Positions 1 to 9,071 are shown, numbered from the stretch's first letter. The stretch: DNA of 64,000 bases from SLRI01 sp942491185 (GCA_942491185.1 CALOAB010000018.1:124001-188000); one strand, 5' to 3'. The notes: a model not told the origin generated them from the letters alone. Translations and numbers: made by a program.

Positions 1-41
1 AAAGAAACCTTAACTAAGCAACCGACGGAGGAGCGCTGGCA

Positions 42-941
42 ATGCGCAGCTTATCATTGGTTGTCATCGGCTTGACCCTCGCCGCGACGACGGCTGCGGC
101 CGAGCCGTTGCGCCTCGCTGACACGGATCTCGATCGCGTGACCGCCGACGTGCGCAACATCGGCGTCGTTGCTCGAGTCGTCGAAGCTCTCGGTTACGAC
201 GGCCTCGACACCGACGACACCATCATCCGCATCCGCAGCACCAGCGACGGTGACAGCGGTTTCATCGATGCGCGGCGCAGCGCCGAGGCTGGAGCCGACC
301 ATGCCGCTCTCGCCGCTCCGACCAGCGCTGCTCGCATCAGCGGTGACGATGCAGGCAACGCGGTCGGCGCCAGCGGTGGCTTGATCCTGCGCGACGGCAA
401 CCTTGCCGGCATCGGCGTCGCGGTGTTCAACAGCGGCGCCGTTGCCGGCAACGACAGGTCGGCAACGACAACAAGCACCGCGAGCCAGCAGATCGTGGTC
501 CGCACCAGCAGCACGGACAATGGTGCCGTCGTCCAAACCACCGGCACCTTTGCGCGCACGAGCAGCTCGGATTCCTCGAGCGGCGTCTCCAGCGGCGGTG
601 CCGGCATCAGAGCCACCGGCCTCTTCGCCGGCAACGGCATCGGCGGCGTCGAGCGGAGTCTTATGGTCAGGAACGACAACGCCAGCGGTGGTGCCAGCAT
701 CCGATCCGCCAGTCTCTTTGCCGGCAACAGCAGCTCGGGCTTGTCGACCAGCCAGCTCGACAGGGGCATCACCTCTGGCCGTTTCAACGCGTCGGCCTTC
801 GCTGGCGGCGCTGTCACCAGCATGCTCAGAGGCAGCTTCGTGCCGACGACGTCGGGCACGGCGTCGCCGCTGGCCTCGATCAGGCGAAAGAACCGAGCGT
901 CGGTGCGGATGGCGATGCCGGTCGAGAAGAGAAGTGCGTAG
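42..941 (+). CDS. Secreted low-complexity protein with LTDxxLDxVTA-like N-terminus
   Basis: Encodes about 299 residues. The start ATG has a GGAGG Shine-Dalgarno about 9 bases upstream. A signal peptide (residues 1-20, ending TAAA-AEP) is followed by LADTDLDRVTA, resembling the short motif found after the signal peptide of many small exported alphaproteobacterial proteins of unknown role. The rest is rich in Ser, Gly, Ala and Thr with recurring FAGN and SGG elements (LFAGNGIGG, LFAGNSSSG), which suggests an extracellular or surface low-complexity protein. I recognise no catalytic domain. The last 40 or so residues (RRKNRASVRMAMP) use rarer codons and lie opposite a plausible minus-strand coding start, so the true C-terminus may be altered. 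Function unknown. Confidence 0.55.
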   Translation: MRSLSLVVIGLTLAATTAAAEPLRLADTDLDRVTADVRNIGVVARVVEALGYDGLDTDDTIIRIRSTSDGDSGFIDARRSAEAGADHAALAAPTSAARISGDDAGNAVGASGGLILRDGNLAGIGVAVFNSGAVAGNDRSATTTSTASQQIVVRTSSTDNGAVVQTTGTFARTSSSDSSSGVSSGGAGIRATGLFAGNGIGGVERSLMVRNDNASGGASIRSASLFAGNSSSGLSTSQLDRGITSGRFNASAFAGGAVTSMLRGSFVPTTSGTASPLASIRRKNRASVRMAMPVEKRSA

Positions 942-1013
942 CCGCCATAGATGAGCATCGCGGAAAGCGCGGCACCGAGGCCCATCAGCATGCCGGAGCG
1001 CCCTTGCGGCGGC

Positions 1014-1814
1014 TCAGTAGTCGCCCGGGATCAGCTCCTTGATCATCGGCGCCATGCCGGCGGTGACGCCGCCGTCGACCACGAGGTTGGTGCCGTTGAC
1101 GAAGGCCGCCTCGTCGGCGGCGAGGAAGGCGATGGCGGCCGCGATGTCGTCGGGCTGGCCGACCCGGCCCACGGGATACCAGCGATTGAGCTTCTCGAAG
1201 ATCTTCGGGTCCTCGGCGACACGCTTTTTCCAGCTGGAGTTCTCGGTCTGCACGGTGCCGGGCGAGACGGCGTTGGTGCGGATGCCCTTGGGCCCGTACT
1301 CGGTGGCGAGCGTGCGGGTGAGCGACAGCAGGCCGGCCTTGGCGGCGCTGTAGCCGGGATTGCCGAAGGTCATCAGCGCGTTGATCGAGGAGACGTTGAC
1401 GATGGCGCCGCGGCCGCGCTCGCTCATGCCCGGGAGCACCGCCTTGGCCATGCTGAACGCGGCCCGCAGCGTGACGGCGAGCTCCTCGTCCCAGCCCTCG
1501 TCGTCGGTGTCGGCGATGACGGCTGGGCCGGCCTTGAACGCGTTGTTGACCAGCACGTCGAGTGGCCCGAGCGCCCGCTCGGCGTCAGCGACCAGCCGTG
1601 CCGGGGCGCCCTTGGCCGCCACGTCGGCGACCAGCGCCACGGCGGTCCGGCCCTTGGCGACGATCTCCTTGGCGACGGCGTGCGCCGGCTCGCTGTCGAT
1701 CTCGGCGATGGCCACCGCGGCACCTTCGTCGGCGAGCCTGAGTGCCGTGGCGCGGCCGATGCCACGTCCAGCACCGGTGATCAGCACGGTCTTGCCGACG
1801 TAGCGTCGCATCAT
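1014..1814 (-). CDS. SDR family NAD(P)-dependent oxidoreductase
   Basis: A classical short-chain dehydrogenase/reductase of 266 residues. It has the cofactor motif TGAGRGIG (residues 13-20), an NNA motif (LVNNAF), the catalytic Ser in NVSSINA and the YxxxK pair in GYSAAKAG; the C-terminus has the usual NGTNLVVDGG. Cytosolic. The substrate is not evident; SDRs beside sugar importers often oxidise sugars or polyols. The start codon overlaps the stop of the upstream TIM-barrel gene (ATGA), so the two are translationally coupled and probably act in one pathway, together with the divergent ABC importer starting at 3285. Confidence 0.9.
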   Translation of the reverse strand: MMRRYVGKTVLITGAGRGIGRATALRLADEGAAVAIAEIDSEPAHAVAKEIVAKGRTAVALVADVAAKGAPARLVADAERALGPLDVLVNNAFKAGPAVIADTDDEGWDEELAVTLRAAFSMAKAVLPGMSERGRGAIVNVSSINALMTFGNPGYSAAKAGLLSLTRTLATEYGPKGIRTNAVSPGTVQTENSSWKKRVAEDPKIFEKLNRWYPVGRVGQPDDIAAAIAFLAADEAAFVNGTNLVVDGGVTAGMAPMIKELIPGDY

Positions 1815-3007
1815 GTCGTCTCCTCAGCTGCCGACCAGGCGGCGAAGGCCGCCCGGACATGATCGAGCGCCGATAGGCGCCAATGACCGTAATTGTAGAA
1901 GCCGAGGCCTTCGGCGCCAGCGGCCTTCAGCAGCGCGGCTGCGGCCACCGTCTCACGGCCGCCTGCCAGATCCGGGTGGCTCGGCCGCAGGATCGCGTTG
2001 AGCCTCGTGCTCGAGCCGAGCCGTTGGCGCACATCGAAGAGGTCGGCAGCGATGGCGGCGGCGGACGGCTCGTAGAAGCAGATCTCGACCCGGTCCGCCG
2101 CCTCCCCCAGCAGCTTCAGGTCGCTGCCCTCGATCCAGCTCTTGGCGGACGGCCGCTGCACCGAGGGGATGATGCGCAGCTCCGTCGACTTGGGCATGGC
2201 GGCCTTGATCTCTGCCACCAGATCCGCGACGCAGCGGCAGCGCCACTGGAGATAGGCCTGCAGCTCGCCGTCACTGACCAGGTCGGCCTGGAACCAATCG
2301 GCCGCGCGCTCGCCCGCATCGACGTCGCTCGCCATCCAGGCTTCGATCCGCGCCACGACCCGGTGGCGAAGACCCTCGGCGTCGATGCCGGCTGCGGTGG
2401 CCGCTTCCATGGTCGCGGGCGCGAAGCAGAGGCCGAGATAGAGGTCGATCCAGGAATCGAGCGACACCAGCGCGAACTCGTGGTGGTAGCCGTGCGCATA
2501 GGGCAGCCAGCCCGGCGTCTCGAGCGTCACGGCCTCCAGGTCATAGCCGCTGGCGAGATCGGCAACGAGGCTGACGATGTAGTGGCGGACGTCGGGGTGC
2601 GCCGGGTTGAGGCTGTAGATCAGCCCGTCGCCCATGGCGTTCCTCGAGATCAGCTCGGGATGGGCCTGGCCGAGACGGGTGTTGTGGCAGCAGACGGTCC
2701 AGCCGATCCGCGCCATGTCGGGGGCAGCCCGCTCCAGCTCGATCAGCGGGTCGACATGCTCGAGCATCGGGTGCGGGATCGGCGCGACCCGGCCGTAGCG
2801 CTGCGCTCGGTGGCGGAAATAGATGGTGCCGTCGTCGGGAAAATAGACCTTGCCGGAGCGGCCGTGCGGCCGGACGAACTTGCCGGCGTGGTAGCTCGTC
2901 GCCATGGCGATGCTGTCGGCGCCGGCGTCGCGCAGCCGATCGGCGACGGTGGCGAACCCCTCGTCGACGAGGTCCCAGGCATAGACGTAGACGGCTTTGC
3001 TCGACAT
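1811..3007 (-). CDS. TIM-barrel-like protein of unknown function, linked to sugar importer
   Basis: About 398 residues when started at the ATG at 3007 (MSSKAVYVYAWDL), which has an AAGGGGG Shine-Dalgarno about 8 bases upstream; longer upstream starts lack one. No signal peptide, so cytosolic. The alternating pattern of short hydrophobic strands (KAVYVYAW, IGWTVCCHN, YDLEAVTLETPGW, LRIIPSV, RVEICFYEP, GLGFYNYGHW) looks like a (beta/alpha)8 barrel with conserved acidic and aromatic strand ends, as in hydrolase-like or isomerase-like barrels. I cannot assign a named family with certainty. It is first in a two-gene operon with the SDR and divergent from a carbohydrate ABC importer, so a role in modifying the imported sugar is a reasonable inference. 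Confidence 0.75.
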   Translation of the reverse strand: MSSKAVYVYAWDLVDEGFATVADRLRDAGADSIAMATSYHAGKFVRPHGRSGKVYFPDDGTIYFRHRAQRYGRVAPIPHPMLEHVDPLIELERAAPDMARIGWTVCCHNTRLGQAHPELISRNAMGDGLIYSLNPAHPDVRHYIVSLVADLASGYDLEAVTLETPGWLPYAHGYHHEFALVSLDSWIDLYLGLCFAPATMEAATAAGIDAEGLRHRVVARIEAWMASDVDAGERAADWFQADLVSDGELQAYLQWRCRCVADLVAEIKAAMPKSTELRIIPSVQRPSAKSWIEGSDLKLLGEAADRVEICFYEPSAAAIAADLFDVRQRLGSSTRLNAILRPSHPDLAGGRETVAAAALLKAAGAEGLGFYNYGHWRLSALDHVRAAFAAWSAAEETT

Positions 3008-3204
3008 CGGTGACCCCCTTGGTGCGCGCTCCGGCAAGACAGCGCGTCGGCCGGCGTTGCTCTATCAGGTCGGTGCGTATCCTCGCTCGCTGTGTATCAA
3101 GGCGGTGCGGCGCTTGTCATCCGCCTCCGTGCGGCGGGCTCACTTGCCGCCACACCGCTCGCACCGCTCGATGGCGCTCCCGCGCGTCCGGTCACTGAGC
3201 GAGC

Positions 3205-3235
3205 TTGTTGCCAACGCCCTGATCCAGGTTATAAA
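3205..3235 (+). promoter_or_regulatory. Candidate promoter of the ABC importer operon
   Basis: A -35-like TTGTTG at 3205-3210 is followed after 18 bases by TTATAA (overlapping TATAAA) at 3229-3235. It lies 50 bases before the start of the binding-protein gene in the 277-bp divergent intergenic region. The region otherwise contains short GC-rich repeats but no operator I recognise. Confidence 0.4.
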
Positions 3236-3284
3236 TCGTTCAAGAGGGGTACAAAAGACAGCCCGATAACGGAGGACGCTGATC

Positions 3285-4667
3285 ATGACCGTGCGCAAAG
3301 AGCGGGAAATTATTCTTCAGCAGCTGTGGCGCGAGCGCCTGCTGCGTGGCGAGATCGATCGGCGACAGTTCCTCTCGCGCACACTCACCGCCGGCCTCGG
3401 CGTCGCGGGAGTCAGCGTTGCCGCCAAGCTCGGCATGGGCGCGCGCCCGGCCATGGCCCAAGATCGCCCGCTGACGCCGACCTTCTATCAGTGGATCGAG
3501 GACCTCCACCCGGCCATCCCCGAGGTCAATGCCGGGTTTCCCGGGCTGAACTTCCAGATCGCCCCGGTCGAGGGCTTCGGCATCGAGCGCTTCGTCGCCG
3601 AGGCCAAGGACCAGAAGAGCACCTGGGACGTCTATGTCGGCCAGACGCCGTTCGTCGAGATGTCGGCGATGATCGAGGCCGACGTGATCGAGCCCTGGGA
3701 CAACTACATCCCCAAAGAGGTGATCGACGACATCCTGCCCTCGATCCGCGAGGAGTGCTCGATCGACGGCAAGCTCTACAGCTGGCCCTTCCTGCTCGAT
3801 GTCATCGGCATGAGCTGGCATTCCGGCCTCACCAGCCAGGCGGGTCTCGACGGTCCCCCGCCCGAGACCTGGGACGCCTACATCGAAGCGTCAAAGGCGG
3901 TCATGGAGTCGGGCGCCGCACCATATGGTGCCACCTTCGATGCGCATGGCTGGCGCTCGCTGGCCCCGTTCGCGCACTCGATGACGCCGGACGTCTACAC
4001 CGACGAGCATCTCTTCGACTTCACCAGCGACGCGGCGGTCGAATCGCTGATGTTGATGAAGGAACTGATGACGCTGGCCAATCCCGACATCCTGCTCGCC
4101 GGGACCAGCGACGGCGGCGTCAACGGCACGCCCGACGAGGTCGCTTTCGCCTCGCAGCGCGTCGGCTACTACACCAAGTACTTCAATGCGCCGCTGCGCA
4201 TGGCCCAGTACTGGGACGACCCGAAGGCGCTGCAGATGGCGGGCCTGCCCAAGTTTGCCAGTGGCGAGGGCTCGACCGTTTTCTGGACCACCGGCTCTGC
4301 CCTGTTCAAGCACGGGCAGAACAAGGAGAAGGCGGCCGAGTACATCCAGGCGCTGACCTACAACCCGCAGATCTGGCAGGATTCGATCGCCGGCACGGCG
4401 ACCGCGCACCCGGGCCAGCTGCCGCCCTACGCCTCGATCTACGCCGGCTGGGCCGAGAACACGCCGGAGTGGATGCCGCCCTTCGTCGATCTGGTGCGCG
4501 GCCAGCTCGACCGTGCCCGGGCCATCGACAACCACCTCTTCGGCCTGCAGCAGTTCGTCATCGGCAAGCCGATCTGGGAAACCTTCCTGACCGGCGAGGA
4601 GAGCGATCCTCGCGTGGCACTGGCCAACGTCGTCGAGGCCGTCCAGGCCGAGATGAACCGCGGCTAG
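3285..4667 (+). CDS. Extracellular solute-binding protein of a carbohydrate ABC transporter (Tat-exported)
   Basis: 460 residues, family 1 (MalE-like) solute-binding protein. Residues 24-31 hold a twin-arginine signal (EIDRRQFLSRT) followed by a hydrophobic stretch and an AMA-Q cleavage site near residue 58, so it is exported folded by the Tat system. The mature part has the usual two-lobe length (about 400 residues). The start ATG has CGGAGG about 9 bases upstream. It is followed by two permease genes, giving a binding protein-permease-permease operon. Substrate is probably a sugar or polyol but cannot be read from sequence. Confidence 0.88.
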   Translation: MTVRKEREIILQQLWRERLLRGEIDRRQFLSRTLTAGLGVAGVSVAAKLGMGARPAMAQDRPLTPTFYQWIEDLHPAIPEVNAGFPGLNFQIAPVEGFGIERFVAEAKDQKSTWDVYVGQTPFVEMSAMIEADVIEPWDNYIPKEVIDDILPSIREECSIDGKLYSWPFLLDVIGMSWHSGLTSQAGLDGPPPETWDAYIEASKAVMESGAAPYGATFDAHGWRSLAPFAHSMTPDVYTDEHLFDFTSDAAVESLMLMKELMTLANPDILLAGTSDGGVNGTPDEVAFASQRVGYYTKYFNAPLRMAQYWDDPKALQMAGLPKFASGEGSTVFWTTGSALFKHGQNKEKAAEYIQALTYNPQIWQDSIAGTATAHPGQLPPYASIYAGWAENTPEWMPPFVDLVRGQLDRARAIDNHLFGLQQFVIGKPIWETFLTGEESDPRVALANVVEAVQAEMNRG

Positions 4668-4799
4668 ACCGAAACCAGGCTATTTGACTTGAGAAACGGA
4701 GCGGCGACGGCGAGCAACCCGTCGTCGCCGCAAGCTGGAGCCATGTCATGGCTGGAGTGATGTGATGGCAGCTCACCTCTCATCGGCTCTCGACATCGC

Positions 4800-5732
4800 A
4801 TGAGCCGCGCTGTGGCGGCCGGCGAGCGCGGTGGGCTGGCAGGTCTCATCGACCGCAGCAATGTCTGGCTGTTCCTGCTGCCGGCGCTGGCGTTCTTCAT
4901 CAGCTACCAGATTTGGCCGATTATTCGCGTCATCTGGATCAGCTTCACCGACTACCAGTTCCTGACCAACGATCCGACCAACTGGATCGGCTTCGCCAAC
5001 TATGTCGAGGCGCTGAACGACCCGTTGATGTGGGCCGGCCTCGGGCGCGCGGCCTATTTCACCGCGATGTTCCTGCCCGGCACGATCATCCTGCCGCTGC
5101 TGCTCGCGATCCTGGTCGACCGGGTCGAGGACCAGCGGCTAGCGACCATCTATCGGGTGATCATCTTGATCCCTGCGGTGATCCCGAGCACGCTGATCTT
5201 CGTGCTCTGGAAGTGGATGTATAATTTCCAGGTCGGCCCGATCAATCACTTCCTGGTCGAGGTCCTGGGCATTTTCACCATCCAGACCGCACCGCAATGG
5301 CTCGGCGGCACACCCCTCACCTTGCCGGCGATCGCGGTCATGGAGGTCTGGTGGGGGCTCGGCTACCACACCGTCTTCTTCCTCGCCGGGCTGGCCGCCA
5401 TCCCCAAGGACCTGCCGGAGGCGGCGCGCATCGACGGCGCCAACGAGTGGCAGATCTTCTGGCACGTCACCCTGCCGGCGCTGCAGCCGATCATGATGAT
5501 CTTGATCGTGCTGCGCTTCGGCACCTCGATGGCGGTGATCGACGAGTACCTGATCTTCGGCGGCTTCAACCGCGATTCACCGACCTACACCTGGACCATC
5601 TTCATGTATGACCAGGCCTTCAAGACAGGGCTCTGGCGACAAGGGTTCGCCGCCGCCATCGGCATGATCGGTGCCGTGGTGATGATGGCCTTCGTCGGCG
5701 CCCTTCTCTACGTCTTCCGGCGCAAGGGCTGA
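4800..5732 (+). CDS. ABC transporter permease, MalF/UgpA type
   Basis: 310 residues with six predicted membrane helices, beginning at VWLFLLPALAFFISY. The cytoplasmic EAA loop is clear (PEAARIDGANEWQIFWHVTLPALQP region), which docks the ATPase. It pairs with the next permease (6-bp gap) to form the heterodimeric inner-membrane channel of a CUT1 carbohydrate importer. A weak Shine-Dalgarno leaves the exact start uncertain. There is a 132-bp gap after the binding-protein gene without a clear terminator. Confidence 0.9.
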   Translation: MSRAVAAGERGGLAGLIDRSNVWLFLLPALAFFISYQIWPIIRVIWISFTDYQFLTNDPTNWIGFANYVEALNDPLMWAGLGRAAYFTAMFLPGTIILPLLLAILVDRVEDQRLATIYRVIILIPAVIPSTLIFVLWKWMYNFQVGPINHFLVEVLGIFTIQTAPQWLGGTPLTLPAIAVMEVWWGLGYHTVFFLAGLAAIPKDLPEAARIDGANEWQIFWHVTLPALQPIMMILIVLRFGTSMAVIDEYLIFGGFNRDSPTYTWTIFMYDQAFKTGLWRQGFAAAIGMIGAVVMMAFVGALLYVFRRKG

Positions 5733-5738
5733 CACGGC

Positions 5739-6620
5739 ATGGCAACCGACATCCGAGCCCTTCCCGCCGTCGTCACCCGTCAGCCGGGTCGCGGCTACAA
5801 CCGGGCGGTGGTCATCCGCCACGCGGTGATCATCTTCTTCTGCCTGGTGATCGTCCTGCCGCTGCTCTGGGTGCTGCTGCTGTCGATCAAGTCGCTGCCC
5901 GATTCGATGCGCGGCAATCTCTGGCCGCGCAATTTCGACTTCAGCCACTACACTTATGTGCTGGAGAAGATCGACACCCTGCCGATCAACATGTTCAACA
6001 GCATCTACGTCACCGGCTTCACCGTCCTGATCACCTGCTTCTGCGCGGTGCTCGCCGGCTATGCGCTGGTCCACCTCAAGTTCGGCGGCAAGGCCTGGAT
6101 CATCGGCATGCTGATCGCCACGCTCTACTTCCCGACCCGCGTGGTCTCGATCATCACCATCTACGGCATCCAGAGCGATCTCGGCCTGATCAACAGCACG
6201 ACCGGGCTCATCCTGCCCTATATCACGCTCAGCCTCGCGGTCTCGATCCTGATCATGCGCAGCGTCTTCCAGCTGGTGCCGGTCGAGCTGTTCGATGCCG
6301 CCAAGATCGACGGTGCGGGGCCCTGGAAGAGCCTCTGGATGGTGGGCCTGCCGCTGGTCCGCAACGGCCTGGTCGTCATCATCATCGTCAATTTCGTCAC
6401 CGCCTGGGGCGAGTACCTGCTCTGCTCGACGCTGACCAACGACCAGAGTGCCCGCACCGTGCCGGTCATGCTGGCACATGCGGCGGGCGGCCTCGGCCAG
6501 TGGGCCTGGCCACGCATCGCCGCCGTCTACGTGATCGTCACCGCACCCGGCCTGATCGCCTTCATGTTCGCCCAGAAGCTCTTCTTCAAGGGTCTGATGG
6601 AGGGCGGCATCAAGGCGTGA
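5739..6620 (+). CDS. ABC transporter permease, MalG/UgpE type
   Basis: 293 residues, six membrane helices, with the EAA loop at ELFDAAKIDGAGPWKSLW. Second permease of the carbohydrate importer. No ABC ATPase gene follows: the next gene is a convergent GNAT 10 bp away. The importer therefore probably borrows a shared MsiK/UgpC-like ATPase encoded elsewhere, which is known for CUT1 systems; this is inference. Confidence 0.9.
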   Translation: MATDIRALPAVVTRQPGRGYNRAVVIRHAVIIFFCLVIVLPLLWVLLLSIKSLPDSMRGNLWPRNFDFSHYTYVLEKIDTLPINMFNSIYVTGFTVLITCFCAVLAGYALVHLKFGGKAWIIGMLIATLYFPTRVVSIITIYGIQSDLGLINSTTGLILPYITLSLAVSILIMRSVFQLVPVELFDAAKIDGAGPWKSLWMVGLPLVRNGLVVIIIVNFVTAWGEYLLCSTLTNDQSARTVPVMLAHAAGGLGQWAWPRIAAVYVIVTAPGLIAFMFAQKLFFKGLMEGGIKA

Positions 6621-6630
6621 GTTGGCGGCG

Positions 6631-7149
6631 TCAGCTGCTGGTTGGCAGCAGCCACTCCTGGCGGTCGATCCGATAGACCCAGCAATCGTCGGCACCGAAT
6701 AGCCGGCGCTCGATGCGGTGAAAGCCCAGCCGCTCGTAGAAGCGATGTGCCCGGTGATTGGCCGCCAGCGGATCGACGAGAACTGCCTTTACCACAGGCT
6801 CGGCGAAGCAGCGGTTCAGCGCGACCTGCATCATCTTGCTGCCGTAGCCTCGCCCGAGATCAGACGCCTCGCCGATCCAGATGTCGATGGCGCGAAGCCC
6901 GGCGCCGACCTCGCCCCAATAGTGGGTCTCCTCGGCCTGCGGGTCGATGATCTGGATGAAGCCGATCGGCCGGTCGTCGATTTCTGCCAACAAGAGCTCC
7001 CGCCACGGCAGCAACCGCGGCAGCTCGGCCTGCCAGTCGAAGAAGTCGTCACCGCCGCCGGCGGCGGTGACATGCGGCTGCCGGTCCCAGTGCTCCAGGA
7101 GCTCGCGGTCCTCAGGCGTCGCTGATCGAAGGCGCATCACAAGGCACAT
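6631..7149 (-). CDS. GNAT N-acetyltransferase, AAC(6')-like
   Basis: 172 residues, GNAT fold. The acetyl-CoA loop is GRGYGSKMMQ, preceded by RAIDIWIGEASDLG and followed by VDPLAANHRAHRFYERLGF. This order (IGFIQ...GIDxxIG...GRGxG...DPxxxNxRAxRxYEKxGF) matches the family containing aminoglycoside 6'-N-acetyltransferases of the AAC(6')-Ib type. Whether it modifies aminoglycosides or another amine cannot be told from sequence; environmental homologues are often not resistance genes. The ATG at 7137 (MRLRSATPEDREL) is an alternative start. Convergent with the sugar permease. Confidence 0.85.
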   Translation of the reverse strand: MCLVMRLRSATPEDRELLEHWDRQPHVTAAGGGDDFFDWQAELPRLLPWRELLLAEIDDRPIGFIQIIDPQAEETHYWGEVGAGLRAIDIWIGEASDLGRGYGSKMMQVALNRCFAEPVVKAVLVDPLAANHRAHRFYERLGFHRIERRLFGADDCWVYRIDRQEWLLPTSS

Positions 7150-7244
7150 TCCTCGACTGTGAGCCTCTGCTTGCTCGATCTGGGCAATCGACAGCGATCG
7201 GCAACACGCTATCTAACCTCGAGTGCATCCCTGGAGAGCTTTGC

Positions 7245-7656
7245 ATGACATTGATCCTGGCCGGCGGCGCCGCGGCCATCGGCGCGCTTCTCGGCCTGAT
7301 TTCCCTGCTCTGGCCGCACAAGGCCGCCCGCATCGTGCGGCTCTGCCCAGACCCGGCGAGCAAAGGCGGCTTCGCCGAGTTCCGCGCGACTTATGGCGGT
7401 CTGCTGCTCTTCGCGCATCTGGCCGTGCTACTCGCCATCTTCATGCGCGAGCAGGCGGGGATGGCCAGTGTCATCGGCGCCAGCTTCGCCGTTGGTGCCG
7501 GCTGGCTGGGCGCGGCGCTGGGCCGGGCGATCGCGATGCTGGCCGATCATGGCGCAGCACCAGACGCGGACGGGCTACAACCTGTTCTCGACCGTCTTCG
7601 AGCTGGCATTGGCGCTGGCGCTGCTGGCACCCTGGCTCGATCATCTGCCGCTCTGA
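7245..7656 (+). pseudogene. DUF4345-like membrane protein, frameshifted
   Basis: The first frame reads a small membrane protein (MTLILAGGAAAIGALLG... GAALGRAIAMLADHG) up to about position 7552. The natural continuation, QTRTGYNLFSTVFELALALALLAPWL, lies in the +1 frame and ends at 7656. Joined, the product is about 137 residues with four hydrophobic helices, like DUF4345 family proteins, which end in a G/N-x-F-E-L-x-L-G-type last helix. Without the shift the reading frame runs on to 7700 with a tail unlike any membrane protein. Either a recent inactivating indel or a sequencing error; function of the family is unknown. Confidence 0.65.
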
Positions 7657-7675
7657 GCCTTGACCGGCGCGTCCG

Positions 7676-8677
7676 TCAGGCGGCCAGCGGCGCCGCCTGA
7701 TCCGTGTAGCGCTCGAAGATCTCACGCAGCGCCGTGACCACCGCCTTGGGCTCGTCGAGACGGTTGATCTGGCTGGCCTGCGCGCGTCCGTCCGGCAGGT
7801 CGGCCAGGTACCAGGCCAGGTGCTTGCGGGCGTTGCGCTTGCCGAGGTCGCGGCCGTAATGGCTGAGCATGGCGTCGTAGTGTCCAAGGATCGTCACCAG
7901 CCGCTCGGCCGGCGTCGGCAATCGCGGTACTGGCAAACCCGCAAGTCCGGCTGCAATGCGTGCCGGCTGCCAAGGACGGCCGTAGGCGCCCCTGCCGATC
8001 ATCACGCCGTCGGCATGGGCTAACGCCAAGGCCTGACGCGCCGTCTCAAGATCGGTGATGTCGCCATTGACGATCAATGGAAGGTCCGTCGCTGCCTTGA
8101 CCGCGCGGACGGCCCGCCAATCGGCGTGGCCCTTGTAGAGCTGGGCCCGGGTGCGGCCGTGCACCGTCAGCAGTTGGATGCCAGCGGCAGCAGCGAGGCG
8201 GGCGATCTCGGGCGCGTTGCGCTGGCTGTCGTCCCAGCCGAGGCGCATCTTCAAGGTGACCGGGACGTCGACGGCGGCCACCACGGCGTCCAGGATCCGC
8301 GCCGCCTGCGCCGGCTCGCGCATCAAGGCGGAGCCCGCGGCCTTGCCGACCACCTCTTTCGCCGGGCAGCCGAAATTGATGTCGACGAGGTCGCAGCCCT
8401 GATCGACCACGAAGCGCGCCGCCTCGGCCATGGTGGCCGGATCGTGGCCGGCGAGCTGCACGGCCCAGGGGCGCGTGGCCGCATCGAAGCGGAGCTGCCG
8501 GCGGGTCTTCGCGGTCGCCGCCAGAAGGTGCGGGCTGGCGATCATTTCCGAAAAGACGAGGCCGGCGCCGAAGCCCGCAACCAGACGGCGAAACGGCAAA
8601 TCACTGACCCCGGTCATCGGGGCCAGCATCACGTTGGAGGCCAGTTTCAGCGGCCCGATGTCAATCGATGCTTGCAT
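7676..8677 (-). CDS. dusB: tRNA-dihydrouridine synthase, DusB type
   Basis: About 333 residues from the ATG at 8677 (MQASIDIGPLKL), chosen because the family begins with this strand; an upstream start at 8758 adds an unlikely leader. An FMN-dependent TIM barrel that reduces uridine in the tRNA D-loop. Visible motifs: PMTGVSD near the N-terminus, the catalytic Cys in NFGCPAKEV, KMRLGWD, TVHGRTR and the FMN-phosphate loop (VNGDI, GVMIGRGAYG). The last codons form a 9-bp inverted repeat (7676-7684 with 7692-7700) containing the stop codon. The usual alphaproteobacterial ntrBC neighbours are absent. Confidence 0.92.
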   Translation of the reverse strand: MQASIDIGPLKLASNVMLAPMTGVSDLPFRRLVAGFGAGLVFSEMIASPHLLAATAKTRRQLRFDAATRPWAVQLAGHDPATMAEAARFVVDQGCDLVDINFGCPAKEVVGKAAGSALMREPAQAARILDAVVAAVDVPVTLKMRLGWDDSQRNAPEIARLAAAAGIQLLTVHGRTRAQLYKGHADWRAVRAVKAATDLPLIVNGDITDLETARQALALAHADGVMIGRGAYGRPWQPARIAAGLAGLPVPRLPTPAERLVTILGHYDAMLSHYGRDLGKRNARKHLAWYLADLPDGRAQASQINRLDEPKAVVTALREIFERYTDQAAPLAA

Positions 8678-8882
8678 TGTGGCATCGATGTACGGGAAAG
8701 CGATCAGGACGCAAGGGTGAGTACGACCATACGCTCGATGAGCGCGCAAATCCTGCACGCGTGGCAGCTGAGCAAGCCTTTCTTAACCCGAAAAGGCGAT
8801 GCTCCTGCTGGTCGTCGAATGACGGTGTTTCCCGACACGAGTTCTTGCGGACTGCGGTTTTTTGATGGTGCGAGGGTAGCGG

Positions 8883-9071
8883 ATGACGACGATCGAGCGT
8901 AGCAGCGGTAAGAGCTGGACGGGTTTGGCGGTTGCCTGGGGCTGCACCGTCGCAGCGACGATCGCCTTGGGCCTGGTCGTTGCCACAGCACCACTGCCGC
9001 ATCTCGCCGCCGTTGATGCCGCCCCGGCCGGCGTCGTTGCAGCACCTGCAGTGCACGATCGGGACGGCTGA
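8883..9071 (+). CDS. Small single-span membrane protein, hypothetical
   Basis: A 62-residue ORF with one hydrophobic segment (about residues 14-36, LAVAWGCTVAATIALGLVV) flanked by a charged N-terminus, and an Ala/Val/Pro-rich tail. A GAGGG element lies 8 bases before the ATG. It sits alone between dusB (divergent) and dnaE (convergent), about 50 bp from the dnaE stop. No family recognised. The base composition fits coding DNA, but a chance ORF cannot be excluded. Confidence 0.4.
   Translation: MTTIERSSGKSWTGLAVAWGCTVAATIALGLVVATAPLPHLAAVDAAPAGVVAAPAVHDRDG

Noticed and set aside
6631..7149. Aminoglycoside resistance gene
   Set aside because: The AAC(6')-like motif order fits, but family members act on many amines and there is no mobile or resistance context, so only GNAT is called.
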